Shown: in pieces, positions 1 through 9,061 of the stretch
Position numbering within the stretch: position 1 is the first letter of the stretch
How the letters are laid out: each line of letters starts with the position of its first letter
Assembly: GCA_947473475.1 (NCBI GenBank)
Contig: CANJBZ010000012.1
Coordinates: 31,405-95,404 of the forward strand
Length of the DNA: 64,000 bases
Direction of reading: 5' to 3'
Source: Alphaproteobacteria bacterium
GTDB lineage: Bacteria > Pseudomonadota > Alphaproteobacteria > Micropepsales > Micropepsaceae
Notes under the pieces: model-generated
What the model was told of the DNA's origin: nothing
The model's database searches: none
Seen by the model: the letters and a program-made list of their open reading frames with translations, nothing else
Translations under genes and position numbers: made by a program

Positions 1-2415
1 GTTGCAGCCGAGGCTCTGGACAAAGAGCGCGCCCGGAAAACTGCCAGCTATATGAACAAAGCCGGGTGGCGCTGGGGTCCCGCCGTGCTGGCCGTGCTGG
101 GCGAACCCGAGCGCGCACCGGGGCCGCTGACCGGCGTCGACGTGTGGCGGATTTTACCGGACTGGGAGGATGAGCCGCCGCCCGCGCGCCCATCGAGTCA
201 TCCGGTCGCCCCCGAAGAGGCGGAAGCACGGCTCGCCGCTTTGGTCGGACGCAAAGGCGTCGTGCGCCGGCAGCAGCAGGATTTCACGATCGCGGCGACG
301 GTGGCCTTCGCCCCGCGCGAGCGTGTTGGCTCGCCGCGGATTGCCTTGGTGGAAGCGGGGACGGGCACCGGCAAGACGCTGGGCTATCTGGCGCCGGCGT
401 CGGTATGGGCGGAAAAGAACGGTCCCGGCCTTTGGATATCGACCTATACGCGCAATTTGCAGCGGCAAATTTTGCAGGAAGCGCAGAAGCTCTCGCAGGA
501 AAGTCTCGGGCGCCCGTTGAAGGTGGTCCTGCGCAAGGGGCGCGAGAATTACCTGTGCCTCCTCAACTTTGAAGAGGCCGCCAAACGGCATGCGATGCTA
601 CCCGGTCAGCGCGCCGTCGCGCTGGGGTTGATCGCGCGCTGGATGACGGTCACCTCCGACGGCGACTTTTCGGGCTTAGGCTTTCCGGCGTTTCTCGCGG
701 CCAGTGTTCCATTGCGCGAACTGACGGACCGGCGGGGGGAATGCATCTATTCCGCCTGCATGCATTATCGCAAATGCTTCATCGAGCGCACGCTGCGCAA
801 AGCGCAAGTCGCCGACATCGTCATCGCGAATCATGCGCTGGTCATGGCGCAAGGGACACCGGACGGATTCGCCGCGGAGGAGGCGGACGACATCGCGCCA
901 GCCGCGCGCGTGCGCTACGTGTTCGACGAGGGCCACCATCTGTTCGACGCATCGGACTCCGCTTTTTCCGCGGAGCTGTCGGGTGCGGAGATGGCCGAGT
1001 TGCGCCGCTGGATCAGAGGGCCGGAAGGCCGGCAATCGCGTGCGCGCGGGTTGAACGAGCGGATACGGGAACTGGTTGCCGACAAGGACGGCGCGGCGCC
1101 TTTGGACGAGGCTCTATCGGCGGCCGCTTCGCTTGCCGGTGAGGGCTGGCTGCAGCGGGTGAAAGGCGGCGGCCCGCGCGGTCCGGGCGAAACGTTTCTG
1201 GCGCTGGCATACGATCACGTGCGCGCGCGAAGCACCGATGCGGAATCGCAATATGGGCTGGAAGCCGATGTCCGGCCGCTGCGTCCGGAACTGCAAGAGG
1301 CCGCGCGCGCCCTCAATCGCTCCCTTGGGCAGATCGCCGCGCCCCTCACCCGTGTTGCGGCCCATTTGCGCGGACGGCTGGATAAGGAAGCCGCCGAGCT
1401 GGAGACCGGAACGCGCGTACGGATCGAAGCCGCGGTGCGCGGCTTGGAGCGCCGGTCGCAGCTTTTGATCCCATCCTGGCGCGCGATGCTGGCGGCGCTT
1501 GAAGTAGAGGCAAGCGAGACGAGCGAATTTGCCGATTGGTTCGAGATCGGCCGCGACGAGGGACGCGACACCGATGTCGGTCTGAAGCGTCATTGGATCG
1601 ATCCAACCATTCCCTTTGCCGAAACCGTGCTGAAATCCGCGCACGGTGCGCTGATCACATCGGCGACCTTGCGCGACGCGGGCAATGACGACGCGCCGGA
1701 CAGCGATTGGCGTGCGGCCGAAGTGCGTGTCGGCGCGCATCATCTGCCCGAACCGCCGCAACGGGCGATGTTTGGTTCGCCCTTCGATTGGCGCAATCAG
1801 GCGCGCGTCATCGTTGTGCGCGACGTGGACCGGCACGATTGGGATCAGCTTGGCGCGGCGTATCGCGAGCTGTTCCTGGCGTCGGGGGGCGGCGCGCTCG
1901 GGTTGTTCACAGCGGTCAAGACGCTGCGCGCGGTGCATGCCCGTATCGCCGGGCCGCTCGCGGACGGTGGTATCGCGCTGTATGCGCAGCACCTGGATGC
2001 GTTCGACACCGGCACGCTGGTCGATCTTTTCCGGAGCGAGGAGAACGCCTGCCTACTCGGAACCGACGCTTTGCGCGACGGCGTTGATGTGCCGGGCCGT
2101 TCGCTTCGTCTGTGCGTTTTCGACAAGGTGCCTTGGCCCAAGCCAACCATCCTGCACAAGGCTCGCCGCGCGCGCTTCGGCAAGACCTATGACGATCTGC
2201 TCGCGCGCCTGCGGCTGAAGCAGGCGTTTGGCCGCCTGATCCGCAGCGAAACCGACAGGGGTGTGTTCGTCGTCTTGGATGCCGCCTGTCCCTCGCGTCT
2301 GCTTTCCGCCCTGCCTTCGGAGATTCCGGTCCTGCGCTGCGGGTTTGCCCAAGCCCTCGCCGAAGTGCGCAACTTCCTTGTAAAGACGCCCGTGTCAGTG
2401 GAAGCTTGCGAGTGA
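1..2415 (+). CDS. DinG-type ATP-dependent DNA helicase (5' end outside window)
   Basis: XPD/DinG-family superfamily 2 DNA helicase, expected to unwind DNA or R-loop structures 5' to 3' using ATP and an iron-sulfur cluster. The frame is open from base 1; the first ATG is at 52 but the codons before it continue without a stop, so the gene is probably cut by the window edge. Numbering from that Met, I see Walker A EAGTGTGKT (101-109), the DEAH-box variant DEGH (292-295), four cysteines spaced as in the XPD/DinG FeS cluster (C169, C231, C236, C242) and motif VI QAFGRLIRSE near the C-terminus. The next gene follows 22 bp downstream on the same strand. Family assignment is firm; the exact subfamily is not. 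Confidence 0.9.
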   Translation, partial: VAAEALDKERARKTASYMNKAGWRWGPAVLAVLGEPERAPGPLTGVDVWRILPDWEDEPPPARPSSHPVAPEEAEARLAALVGRKGVVRRQQQDFTIAATVAFAPRERVGSPRIALVEAGTGTGKTLGYLAPASVWAEKNGPGLWISTYTRNLQRQILQEAQKLSQESLGRPLKVVLRKGRENYLCLLNFEEAAKRHAMLPGQRAVALGLIARWMTVTSDGDFSGLGFPAFLAASVPLRELTDRRGECIYSACMHYRKCFIERTLRKAQVADIVIANHALVMAQGTPDGFAAEEADDIAPAARVRYVFDEGHHLFDASDSAFSAELSGAEMAELRRWIRGPEGRQSRARGLNERIRELVADKDGAAPLDEALSAAASLAGEGWLQRVKGGGPRGPGETFLALAYDHVRARSTDAESQYGLEADVRPLRPELQEAARALNRSLGQIAAPLTRVAAHLRGRLDKEAAELETGTRVRIEAAVRGLERRSQLLIPSWRAMLAALEVEASETSEFADWFEIGRDEGRDTDVGLKRHWIDPTIPFAETVLKSAHGALITSATLRDAGNDDAPDSDWRAAEVRVGAHHLPEPPQRAMFGSPFDWRNQARVIVVRDVDRHDWDQLGAAYRELFLASGGGALGLFTAVKTLRAVHARIAGPLADGGIALYAQHLDAFDTGTLVDLFRSEENACLLGTDALRDGVDVPGRSLRLCVFDKVPWPKPTILHKARRARFGKTYDDLLARLRLKQAFGRLIRSETDRGVFVVLDAACPSRLLSALPSEIPVLRCGFAQALAEVRNFLVKTPVSVEACE

Positions 2416-2437
2416 GGGACCACGGCAGAGCGGAACG

Positions 2438-3850
2438 ATGAAGCGCATACTCATTGGCGTAAGCGCAGTGCTTGGGTTGCTGCTCGTGTTCATGCTGGTG
2501 CGCACGCTCATGGTGCCCGCGCCTGCGGTGGAAGCTGCCGCTCCGCCGATCGCCGTGGATGCTGACTTTGCCGCGCGGCATCTTTCGCAGGCGGTGAAGT
2601 TTCCAACCATTCCCTCAGATGCCCTTGTGAAGGAAGGCGAACAGGGAAGCGCGCTCGACGCGATGCAGGCGTGGATGGACACGACCTATCCCTATTTCCA
2701 CGAAGCGGCAGGGCCCGAGGTTTTCGGGAAGAGTCTTCTGTTCACCTGGATCGGTAAGAATCCCAATGTTCTGCCGGTCCTCGTGTTGGCGCACATGGAC
2801 GTGGCGCCGGTCGCGCCGGGCACGGAGAAGAATTGGACGCACGCGCCGTTCTCGGGCGACATCGCCGATGGCTTCGTGTGGGGCCGCGGTACGCGCGACG
2901 ACAAAGGGCCGCTGATCGCCTTTCTGGAAGCGACAAACCGCTTGGCGCAGGAAGGCTTCCAGCCCGACCGCACCATCATGTTCGCGATTGGTCACGATGG
3001 AGAAACCGGCGGCAGCGGCAGCGCGGCCATCGCCAAGGCGCTGCAGTCGCGCGGCTTGCATTTCGCCTGGGTGCTGGACGAGGGCGCCGCCATCAGGAAC
3101 GAGCCCTATCCTGGCGTACACAAGCCGGTAGCGTTTCTCTCCGTTGCGGGAAAAGGATTGCTGAGTCTGGAGCTGACGGCGCGGGGGGGAGGCGACAATG
3201 CGGCGCGCCTTTCCAAAGCAATCGCCAATGTTGCGAATTACAAATTCCAATCCGGTTTGGATGACATCCAGCGGGCTAAATTCGCCGCGATTGCGCCCCT
3301 GGCGCCGTTCGGCGGAAAATTCGTCCTGGCCAATCTGTGGGCGCTGAATTCGGTCGTGTTGGGCGGCATGGAAGCCGTGCCCGATTCAGCAGCGGCTCTG
3401 CACACGACGATGTCGCCGCCAATCATGAGCGCCGGCGGGAAGGACGCCGCGCGCGCCATCATCAATTTCAATTTGCATCCCCGCGATTCCCTAAAGACGG
3501 TGCTGGCGCAGATAAAGTCCGCCGTCGGTGACCCCAAGGTAGACGTGACAGAGCGCAAGGACATCAATTCCGAGGCAACAAAAACGACGTCCGTCACCGG
3601 ACCGGCATTCACCCATATTGCTGGTCTGATCAAATCGACCTATGGCGTACCGGTAGCGCCGGACATGTCGGCTTGGGCCACCGATTCGCGCCATTATCTG
3701 CCGATTGCCGATGAGGTGGTGCGCTTCAGCCCCTATCATGAGGATCAGGCGGATGGTGCGCGCTTGCATGGCGCCAATGAGCGGTTGGCGGTCAGCGATC
3801 TGGGGCAAGCCGTCAGCTTTTACATGCGTCTCATCCAAGAATTGAAGTGA
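2438..3850 (+). CDS. M20 family metallopeptidase, membrane-anchored or exported
   Basis: Zinc-dependent M20/M25/M40 peptidase of about the size of the carboxypeptidase PM20D1 group. An N-terminal hydrophobic stretch (residues 4-25) after MKR suggests a signal anchor, placing the enzyme outside the cytoplasm. Metal-site motifs are visible: AHMDVAP (H119, D121), RGTRDDKGP (about 150-158) and GHDGETGG (E189). The start has a GAGCGGAA-like ribosome site. It probably cleaves peptides or N-acyl amino acids; the substrate cannot be read from sequence. A second, unrelated-in-context M20 gene lies at 24,468. Confidence 0.9.
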   Translation: MKRILIGVSAVLGLLLVFMLVRTLMVPAPAVEAAAPPIAVDADFAARHLSQAVKFPTIPSDALVKEGEQGSALDAMQAWMDTTYPYFHEAAGPEVFGKSLLFTWIGKNPNVLPVLVLAHMDVAPVAPGTEKNWTHAPFSGDIADGFVWGRGTRDDKGPLIAFLEATNRLAQEGFQPDRTIMFAIGHDGETGGSGSAAIAKALQSRGLHFAWVLDEGAAIRNEPYPGVHKPVAFLSVAGKGLLSLELTARGGGDNAARLSKAIANVANYKFQSGLDDIQRAKFAAIAPLAPFGGKFVLANLWALNSVVLGGMEAVPDSAAALHTTMSPPIMSAGGKDAARAIINFNLHPRDSLKTVLAQIKSAVGDPKVDVTERKDINSEATKTTSVTGPAFTHIAGLIKSTYGVPVAPDMSAWATDSRHYLPIADEVVRFSPYHEDQADGARLHGANERLAVSDLGQAVSFYMRLIQELK

Positions 3851-3869
3851 GGAGTATCGAGCCGCCTTC

Positions 3870-4325
3870 ATGACCGATCTTATCTATTTCGACGATTTCC
3901 AAGCCGGCCAAGTTTTCCAGCTGGGGACGCACCTGCTGACGGCGGAGGAAATCATGGAATTCGCCGCCGAATTCGATCCTCAACCGCAGCATCTGGATGC
4001 CGGAGCAACAACCGACATCTTGGGCGGGCTGGCCGCAAGCGGCTGGCACCTGTGCGCTCTTTCCATGCGCATGATGGTGGACGGTCTGTTCTGCCGCGCG
4101 GCCAGCGTTGGGGCTCCCGGCGTCGATGAGCTGCAATGGCGCAAGCCCGTGCGCGCAGGCGATACGCTGCGCCTTGAGGGCGAGGTGCTGGCCACGCGCA
4201 AATCATCCAAGGGCGCGCGGGGCTACGTTCAATTCCGCTTTTCCATGTGGCGCGGTGAGGAACGGGTGATGATGTTTGTGTGCTGGCCGATGTTCGGCTG
4301 CCGTGCAGCGGCAGGGGCAGGTTGA
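3870..4325 (+). CDS. MaoC-like hot-dog domain protein (acyl dehydratase family), copy 1
   Basis: MaoC-like hot-dog protein of 151 aa. The family hydrates or dehydrates enoyl-CoA-type thioesters. The hydratase signature region is AEFDPQPQHLD (about residues 33-43) followed by GLAASGWHLCAL, matching the Asp/His catalytic pair of R-hydratases. It stops at 4325, one base before the next, homologous gene starts at 4327, so the two are probably translated together and may form a heterodimer, as known for some paired MaoC proteins. The substrate is unknown. Confidence 0.87.
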   Translation: MTDLIYFDDFQAGQVFQLGTHLLTAEEIMEFAAEFDPQPQHLDAGATTDILGGLAASGWHLCALSMRMMVDGLFCRAASVGAPGVDELQWRKPVRAGDTLRLEGEVLATRKSSKGARGYVQFRFSMWRGEERVMMFVCWPMFGCRAAAGAG

Positions 4326-4326
4326 A

Positions 4327-4800
4327 ATGGGCGTGTGGTTCGAAGACGTGCCGCTCGGCGGCAAAGTAACAATCGGCTCCTACACCTTCACCGAAGAGAA
4401 CATCATCGCATTTGCCAAAAAATACGATCCGCAGCCGTTCCATATCGATAAGGAAGCCGCGGCGCTCTCACCCTATGGCGGTATCATCGCCAGCGGTTGG
4501 CAGACGGCGCTTGTCTGGATGAAGCTGATGATCGCGCATCGCAACGCCGCTGTTGCGGTGGGTGAGGTACGCACGCAGGAGAATTACGTCTCGCCGGGAT
4601 TTCGGGATTTGAAATGGTTGAAGCCCGTGCGTCCGGGAATGACGATCACCTACACCAACGAGTCCATCGCCAAGCGCGATTGGAAATCGCTGCCGCAATA
4701 CGGACTGCTGGAAGGCTATAACGAAGGCATCGATCAGGACGGAACGCTAGTCTACAGCTTCATCAATCGCGTGCTGATCGCGCGAAAACCTGCGGAGTAG
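4327..4800 (+). CDS. MaoC-like hot-dog domain protein (acyl dehydratase family), copy 2
   Basis: Second MaoC-like hot-dog protein (157 aa), with KKYDPQPFHID and GIIASGWQTALVW matching the same catalytic region as its upstream neighbour. The open frame extends to 4276, but the ATG at 4327 gives a protein aligned with its paralogue at the N-terminus (GVWFEDVPLGG) and sits directly after the upstream stop, so I chose it. It is likely an acyl-CoA hydratase subunit. A hairpin terminator follows at once. Confidence 0.87.
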   Translation: MGVWFEDVPLGGKVTIGSYTFTEENIIAFAKKYDPQPFHIDKEAAALSPYGGIIASGWQTALVWMKLMIAHRNAAVAVGEVRTQENYVSPGFRDLKWLKPVRPGMTITYTNESIAKRDWKSLPQYGLLEGYNEGIDQDGTLVYSFINRVLIARKPAE

Positions 4801-4846
4801 ATGCGAAAAGGGCCCACTGCTTGCGCAGGAGGCCCTTGAAACGCAT
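4801..4846. terminator. Hairpin between convergent genes
   Basis: Imperfect inverted repeat: ATGCG/CGCAT outside and AAGGGCC/GGCCCTT inside, lying between the stop of the second MaoC gene (plus strand) and the stop of the TPR protein gene (minus strand). It is placed to end transcription from both sides. Confidence 0.65.
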
Positions 4847-4861
4847 GCTTCGTAAAATTTT

Positions 4862-5836
4862 TTACGGGCAGAGATCCTTATTCAGTTCGCAGGCCTTGTC
4901 GTTGTCGGCCGCGCCTTCGGTGCGCTGATCCAGCATGTTGTAGGAGAAGCCGCGCATGCGGTAGGCGGGGCCGTTCTTTTCATCGGCTTTCAGCACGACG
5001 GACATGTCTTCGACCACGCCCTTATAATCCTTCTGGCCGAAGCGCATCGCGCCGCGGCGGAAACGCGCGTCGGCATCGTCACCCTTCAGCTTCAAGGCTT
5101 CGTCGAAATCGGCCAGCGCCTTGGCGAAGTCGTTCTTCTTTCCGTGGGCCACTGCGCGCATGACGTAGTCATAATGGGCGTCGGAGCCCTTTTCCTTCTT
5201 CTCAAGCGCGGCCGTGAAGGCGGCAATTGCCGCATCGGCGTTGTCTGCTTCCAAAGCCGTCGCGCCGGCCTTTTCATCGGCCGTCGGACCGGCGGGGGCA
5301 GCCTGAGCGGCAGCGGCGGCCTGCGCGGGGGCGACGCTCGCCACCTGCACATTGGGATTGTCGAATACCATAATGGACGTGCCGAGCTGTTTGCCGTTGC
5401 GGTCGTAAACCTGCTCGCGCAACGTCATGGTCTTGCCGTCGGGCGTGACGGACCGGGCGCCCAGAACCATGATGTTCTTGCCCTTGTTGTACTGGTAGCT
5501 CGTGTTGGTGTCGCTATAGCGGGTCCAAGTCGCCGTATCGACATCTGGGATGCTGGTGATCGGGTGCGGCTTGCCGTCGGCGGTGACGGTATAGTTCTGC
5601 TTCACCGGCTTGCCCGAGGCATCGACGCCTTCGGCATCGACCATGTCGCCCGCGCCACCGATCTTCATCGTCATGCTCTTGTAGCGTGCGGGGCCTGTGG
5701 ACTTCTCGGGTACGAGGTTCCAGGTGCCCACGAGCGCATTGGTTTGGGCATCGACCATTTGCGGAAGTGTTGCCCCAATGGCAGCAAAAAACGCCACGGC
5801 GGCGCCGCGCGCCAAAACTGAACGCGTAGGATTCAT
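4862..5836 (-). CDS. Exported tetratricopeptide-repeat protein with N-terminal lipocalin-like region
   Basis: Protein of 324 aa. The longest frame begins at 6085, but the ATG at 5836 is preceded by GGGAGTGAGG and starts a clear signal peptide (residues 1-31, ending VDAQ), so I chose it. Residues about 32-150 resemble lipocalin-like domains (ALVGTWNLVPEKST). After an Ala/Pro-rich linker, the C-terminal half carries TPR-like helical repeats (for example DFDEALKLKGDDADARFRRG). Presumably a periplasmic or outer-membrane scaffold; no enzymatic motif is visible. It ends at a terminator shared with the MaoC pair. Confidence 0.8.
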   Translation of the reverse strand: MNPTRSVLARGAAVAFFAAIGATLPQMVDAQTNALVGTWNLVPEKSTGPARYKSMTMKIGGAGDMVDAEGVDASGKPVKQNYTVTADGKPHPITSIPDVDTATWTRYSDTNTSYQYNKGKNIMVLGARSVTPDGKTMTLREQVYDRNGKQLGTSIMVFDNPNVQVASVAPAQAAAAAQAAPAGPTADEKAGATALEADNADAAIAAFTAALEKKEKGSDAHYDYVMRAVAHGKKNDFAKALADFDEALKLKGDDADARFRRGAMRFGQKDYKGVVEDMSVVLKADEKNGPAYRMRGFSYNMLDQRTEGAADNDKACELNKDLCP

Positions 5837-6103
5837 CTGACTTACCTCACTCCCAAATAGGATAACTAGACGGCGTTTTTTTCCGACACGCATGGCTGCG
5901 GGCGTAACGCCTTCAGGCCAAAGTATAGGATCGGGGTTAACAACAGGGCAAGGTGGCAAAGCTGACATTGCTGCGAGCCCCGCCCTGGGCGAATGCCCCA
6001 TTGCCAAAATCGTGCGGTTTTCCCGGTTTTGCACTGCACACTCGCGAACCCCGCTCGGTCCGCATCGAAATGCGTTGTTGACCAAACTTTGAGCGCCCCC
6101 GGA

Positions 6104-6472
6104 TCAGGACGTTGCTGGCGCCGGGTTGGCAAATTGCTGCTGCAGATATTGCATGAGCTGAACGGCCATCTCCGGCGGAATGGCGAAGGAGATCGGCGCG
6201 CCGCCGACCATGAAATCCATCACCACGGCGTCGGGCTGGACCAGAACCCCCACCCGCTCGGCAACCAGGACCGAGCGCTGGTCGGATGCCTGAAAGCGTT
6301 CGGCGAAAAGCTGCTTAACCTGCAACAGCAGGCCGATGGTTTCGTCCAATTGGGTGCTGGGGAAATCCAGCCGGCCCGTGGCGCCGTCTTCCTTCTCAAA
6401 TTCCACCAGGCATTGCGAGCCGTTGGCCGAGAGGCCGAAACGGACAAGTTTTTTGGCTGCGATTTCGGTCAA
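6104..6472 (-). CDS. Conserved-looking hypothetical protein, 122 aa
   Basis: I do not recognise the family. It is soluble, acidic in the middle, with an N-terminal beta-rich region (RFGLSANGSQCLVEFE) and a C-terminal helix (PPEMAVQLMQYLQQQ). Its TTG start at 6472 overlaps the TGA stop of the upstream sugar-dehydrogenase gene in a TTGA arrangement, so it is probably translated by coupling with that gene; this overlap is the main evidence that it is real. Function unknown. Confidence 0.65.
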   Translation of the reverse strand: MTEIAAKKLVRFGLSANGSQCLVEFEKEDGATGRLDFPSTQLDETIGLLLQVKQLFAERFQASDQRSVLVAERVGVLVQPDAVVMDFMVGGAPISFAIPPEMAVQLMQYLQQQFANPAPATS

Positions 6473-7965
6473 GGTACAAGCATCCGTATCATGCCGTCCT
6501 GACGGGAGGTGAGTAGCAGCTCCCCATTGCGGGTCCGGCTTATGTGAAGGTCGGCGCGCGGAATTTTCGCCCCCATGGTTTTCTCGATAAGCTCTTGAAA
6601 GGAAACGTCCACGCGCTTGCCGCTGGTATCCTTTATATAAAGCTGCACTTCTTCGATCGGCGCAACCGTTTGCGGGATGCCGTCATCGGCTTTTTTCAGG
6701 GCGGCGATGTCGGCGGCGAAAATGCGGCCGCGCTGGATGTCCCCGAACACGAACTTCCCGCGCAGGGCGGCGATTTTCCCGTGATAGGCAAAGCCATCGG
6801 TGATTGAGCGGCCCTCGTCGTGGTCGTACATGGCGACGGGGTAGGTGTAACCGTCCTTCTGCCGGCCATCCAAAATCTCCGCCGGTAGGGGATAGAGCTG
6901 GTTCAGCGCGCCGCCCCGGAAACGGCCGTTTTCGAACAGGCCTTCCCGGCGCATCCAGCCGTAATTCTCGCCGTTGCGGACGATGTTCAGCTCCTCGATG
7001 TTGTCCATGCCGATGTCAGAGGCATACATCGTGCCGTCTTCCATGTCCCACGACAGGCGGTGGGCGTTTCGGAAGCCATAGGCGTAGATTTCGCCCAGCG
7101 TTTTGGGATCGCCGTCCGCCGCGAATTTGTTGGCCATGGGGATCGTGTAATCGCCAAGGCCTTTCTGACCGTGCGTCTCCGACGGGCTGCGCGGATCGAT
7201 GCGCAGGATCGCGGTCATGATGGTGTCCAGCCGCTGGGTCTGCGTCGGGTTGCTGGCGTTGGGGCCGCCGCCGTTGCTGAAGCCGTGGTCGCTTCCGCTG
7301 GTGTAGAGCAGTCCGTAATCGGCATCGCCGGGTTTAGCGGTCGGGTTGAATTCCAGCGCACCCATAGGGTGGGTCAAATTGGCGACGACATGGGCCTCGC
7401 GCAGGATTTCGCGCCGCGTGCCTTCGAAGGTGTTCGAGGCCGGGTTCGTCGCGTGCCATTCGGTGATGACGTTGTGGAAGGTCACGTCCTTCAGCCCGTA
7501 GCCCGGCGGAATGAAGTCCGGCGTCTTGGGATTGCCGGGACCGCGCTCGCTGTGGACCGTGTAGAACAGACCGTTGCGCGCGAAGTCGGGGTGGAAGGCA
7601 AAGCCGATGAAGCCGCTTTCCAGCCGGTTGAAGACCGCGTTGGGAAAGGCCTTGGCCACATCGGTATAGACCTGCGGCTGGTTGCTCGCGTCCAGCAGGT
7701 ACATGAAGCCACGGGAATCATTGGCGAAACGCCGGCCATCCGGCAGGTCTTTCACATAGGAGATGCGGGCCCAGCCTGCGGGGTTAACGTCATCCATACC
7801 GTGGATGCCGCGCGTATCGGGCAGGCGCACCAGATCTTTCACCTCGACCGCAAGCCCGCGTTTCTCAAGGGGGGCGGGAAGCGGATTGCTGGTGATCTGG
7901 CTCTGCGCCGGAGCGGCGAACAGGGCGAGCAGCGAAATGACGGCAAGCGGCTTCGGAATGCGCAT
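6469..7965 (-). CDS. Exported PQQ-dependent sugar dehydrogenase-like protein
   Basis: Soluble glucose/sorbosone-dehydrogenase-fold beta-propeller, family usually using PQQ to oxidise sugars in the periplasm. A signal peptide (MRIPKPLAVISLLALFAAPA, cleaved near AQSQ) supports export. The start at 7965 is preceded by GGAGGGG; the longer frame to 7989 has no such site. Propeller-like motifs are visible (FIGFAFHPDFARNGLFYTVH, YAYGFRNAHRLSWD, SDIGMDNIEELNIV). At 498 aa it matches the family length. The 122-aa gene overlaps its 3' end. Sugar specificity cannot be read. Confidence 0.85.
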   Translation of the reverse strand: MRIPKPLAVISLLALFAAPAQSQITSNPLPAPLEKRGLAVEVKDLVRLPDTRGIHGMDDVNPAGWARISYVKDLPDGRRFANDSRGFMYLLDASNQPQVYTDVAKAFPNAVFNRLESGFIGFAFHPDFARNGLFYTVHSERGPGNPKTPDFIPPGYGLKDVTFHNVITEWHATNPASNTFEGTRREILREAHVVANLTHPMGALEFNPTAKPGDADYGLLYTSGSDHGFSNGGGPNASNPTQTQRLDTIMTAILRIDPRSPSETHGQKGLGDYTIPMANKFAADGDPKTLGEIYAYGFRNAHRLSWDMEDGTMYASDIGMDNIEELNIVRNGENYGWMRREGLFENGRFRGGALNQLYPLPAEILDGRQKDGYTYPVAMYDHDEGRSITDGFAYHGKIAALRGKFVFGDIQRGRIFAADIAALKKADDGIPQTVAPIEEVQLYIKDTSGKRVDVSFQELIEKTMGAKIPRADLHISRTRNGELLLTSRQDGMIRMLVP

Positions 7966-8097
7966 GAACCCCTCCAAGCTAACGAGCACTTGGGGCGCTT
8001 ATAGCAGATGCCCGCCCGCCCGCCATGTAACGCCTGGGCGATGAGCGCCGGGGAGTGCTATTGTTCCGGCAGCGGTTACGAACGAGGGAGGCACGTC

Positions 8098-8934
8098 ATG
8101 TCCCGGGGCGCTTTGCTGTCATGCATCTTTGCCGGGGGCGCAGCCGCGCTCGCTCTTGCCGCCTCCGCGGCGGCGCAAGCGCCCGTGGCGCCGCCCGATT
8201 TTTCCTCGGATCAAACCGCTTGGCAGACGCCCTTCGGCACCGATTACATCGAGATACCCGGTACCCCGCCGCTCGTCACGAACGATTCTTCGCACCCCTA
8301 CATCAGTAACGGCGTTGCGATCCGTACCGGGCAGCAGCCGACCTATCGCATCGCGGATTTGACCAATCCCAATCTAAAGCCATGGGCCAAGGACGTGATG
8401 AAGAAAGACAATGACGAGGTGCTGAAGGGGAAGATCGGCTTCACGCCGAGTTCGTCCTGCAAGCAGCCCGGCGTGCCCGCGATCTGGCTCGCTGGAGGAC
8501 CCTTCTACTTCATCCAGTCGCCGAACGAAGTGCTGATCGTGGAGGAAGGCGACCGGCACGCGCGGCGCATTCGCATGAATGGCCCGCACACGGCTAACCC
8601 CAAGCCGTCCTGGTATGGCGAATCTGTCGGCCACTATGAAGACGACACGCTTGTCGTCGATACCGTCGGCTTCAACACCAAGACGTTCGTCGACAATTAC
8701 CGCACGCCGCACAGCGATAAACTGCATGTGGTGGAGCGTTACCGCCTGATCCAGGACGGCAAGACGTTGGAGGTGCGGTTCATGGTCGAGGACCCCGAGA
8801 CGTTCAATCAGCCTTGGATGGCGGTTCGGCGGTTCAACCGGATCAAGGCGACCCTGGGCGAACAGATTTGCCAGGAGGGCAATTTCACCCTCTTCGATTA
8901 CGGGATTCCCGTCGCCAAAACGCCGGATTTCTGA
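8098..8934 (+). CDS. Secreted protein of unknown function (paralogue of 11,044 gene)
   Basis: Protein of 278 aa with a signal peptide (residues about 1-25, ending AAAQA). The start at 8098 has GAGGGAGG upstream; an upstream in-frame ATG at 8008 would destroy the signal peptide. Hallmarks are PPDFSSDQTAW after the signal, a C-containing middle (SSCKQPG), and NPKPSWYGESVGHYEDDTLV. It belongs to a family of exported proteins that I know only as uncharacterised. A close paralogue lies on the other side of the quinoprotein gene, which suggests a shared process with that oxidase. Confidence 0.83.
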   Translation: MSRGALLSCIFAGGAAALALAASAAAQAPVAPPDFSSDQTAWQTPFGTDYIEIPGTPPLVTNDSSHPYISNGVAIRTGQQPTYRIADLTNPNLKPWAKDVMKKDNDEVLKGKIGFTPSSSCKQPGVPAIWLAGGPFYFIQSPNEVLIVEEGDRHARRIRMNGPHTANPKPSWYGESVGHYEDDTLVVDTVGFNTKTFVDNYRTPHSDKLHVVERYRLIQDGKTLEVRFMVEDPETFNQPWMAVRRFNRIKATLGEQICQEGNFTLFDYGIPVAKTPDF

Positions 8935-9061
8935 GCGGCGCCTTTTGGCGGCCGTTCCCGCACCGGCGTCTTTGGAGTAAGGTCGCCAATCTGCTCCCGC
9001 GCGACCGGCCGAAAGACGACACCCGCCGATTGGACGAGAGCCTGCATCGGCGGAGGGCACC

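Noticed and set aside
7060..8004. Plus-strand frame opposite the sugar dehydrogenase gene
   Set aside because: Shadow of a gene with signal peptide and propeller motifs on the minus strand.
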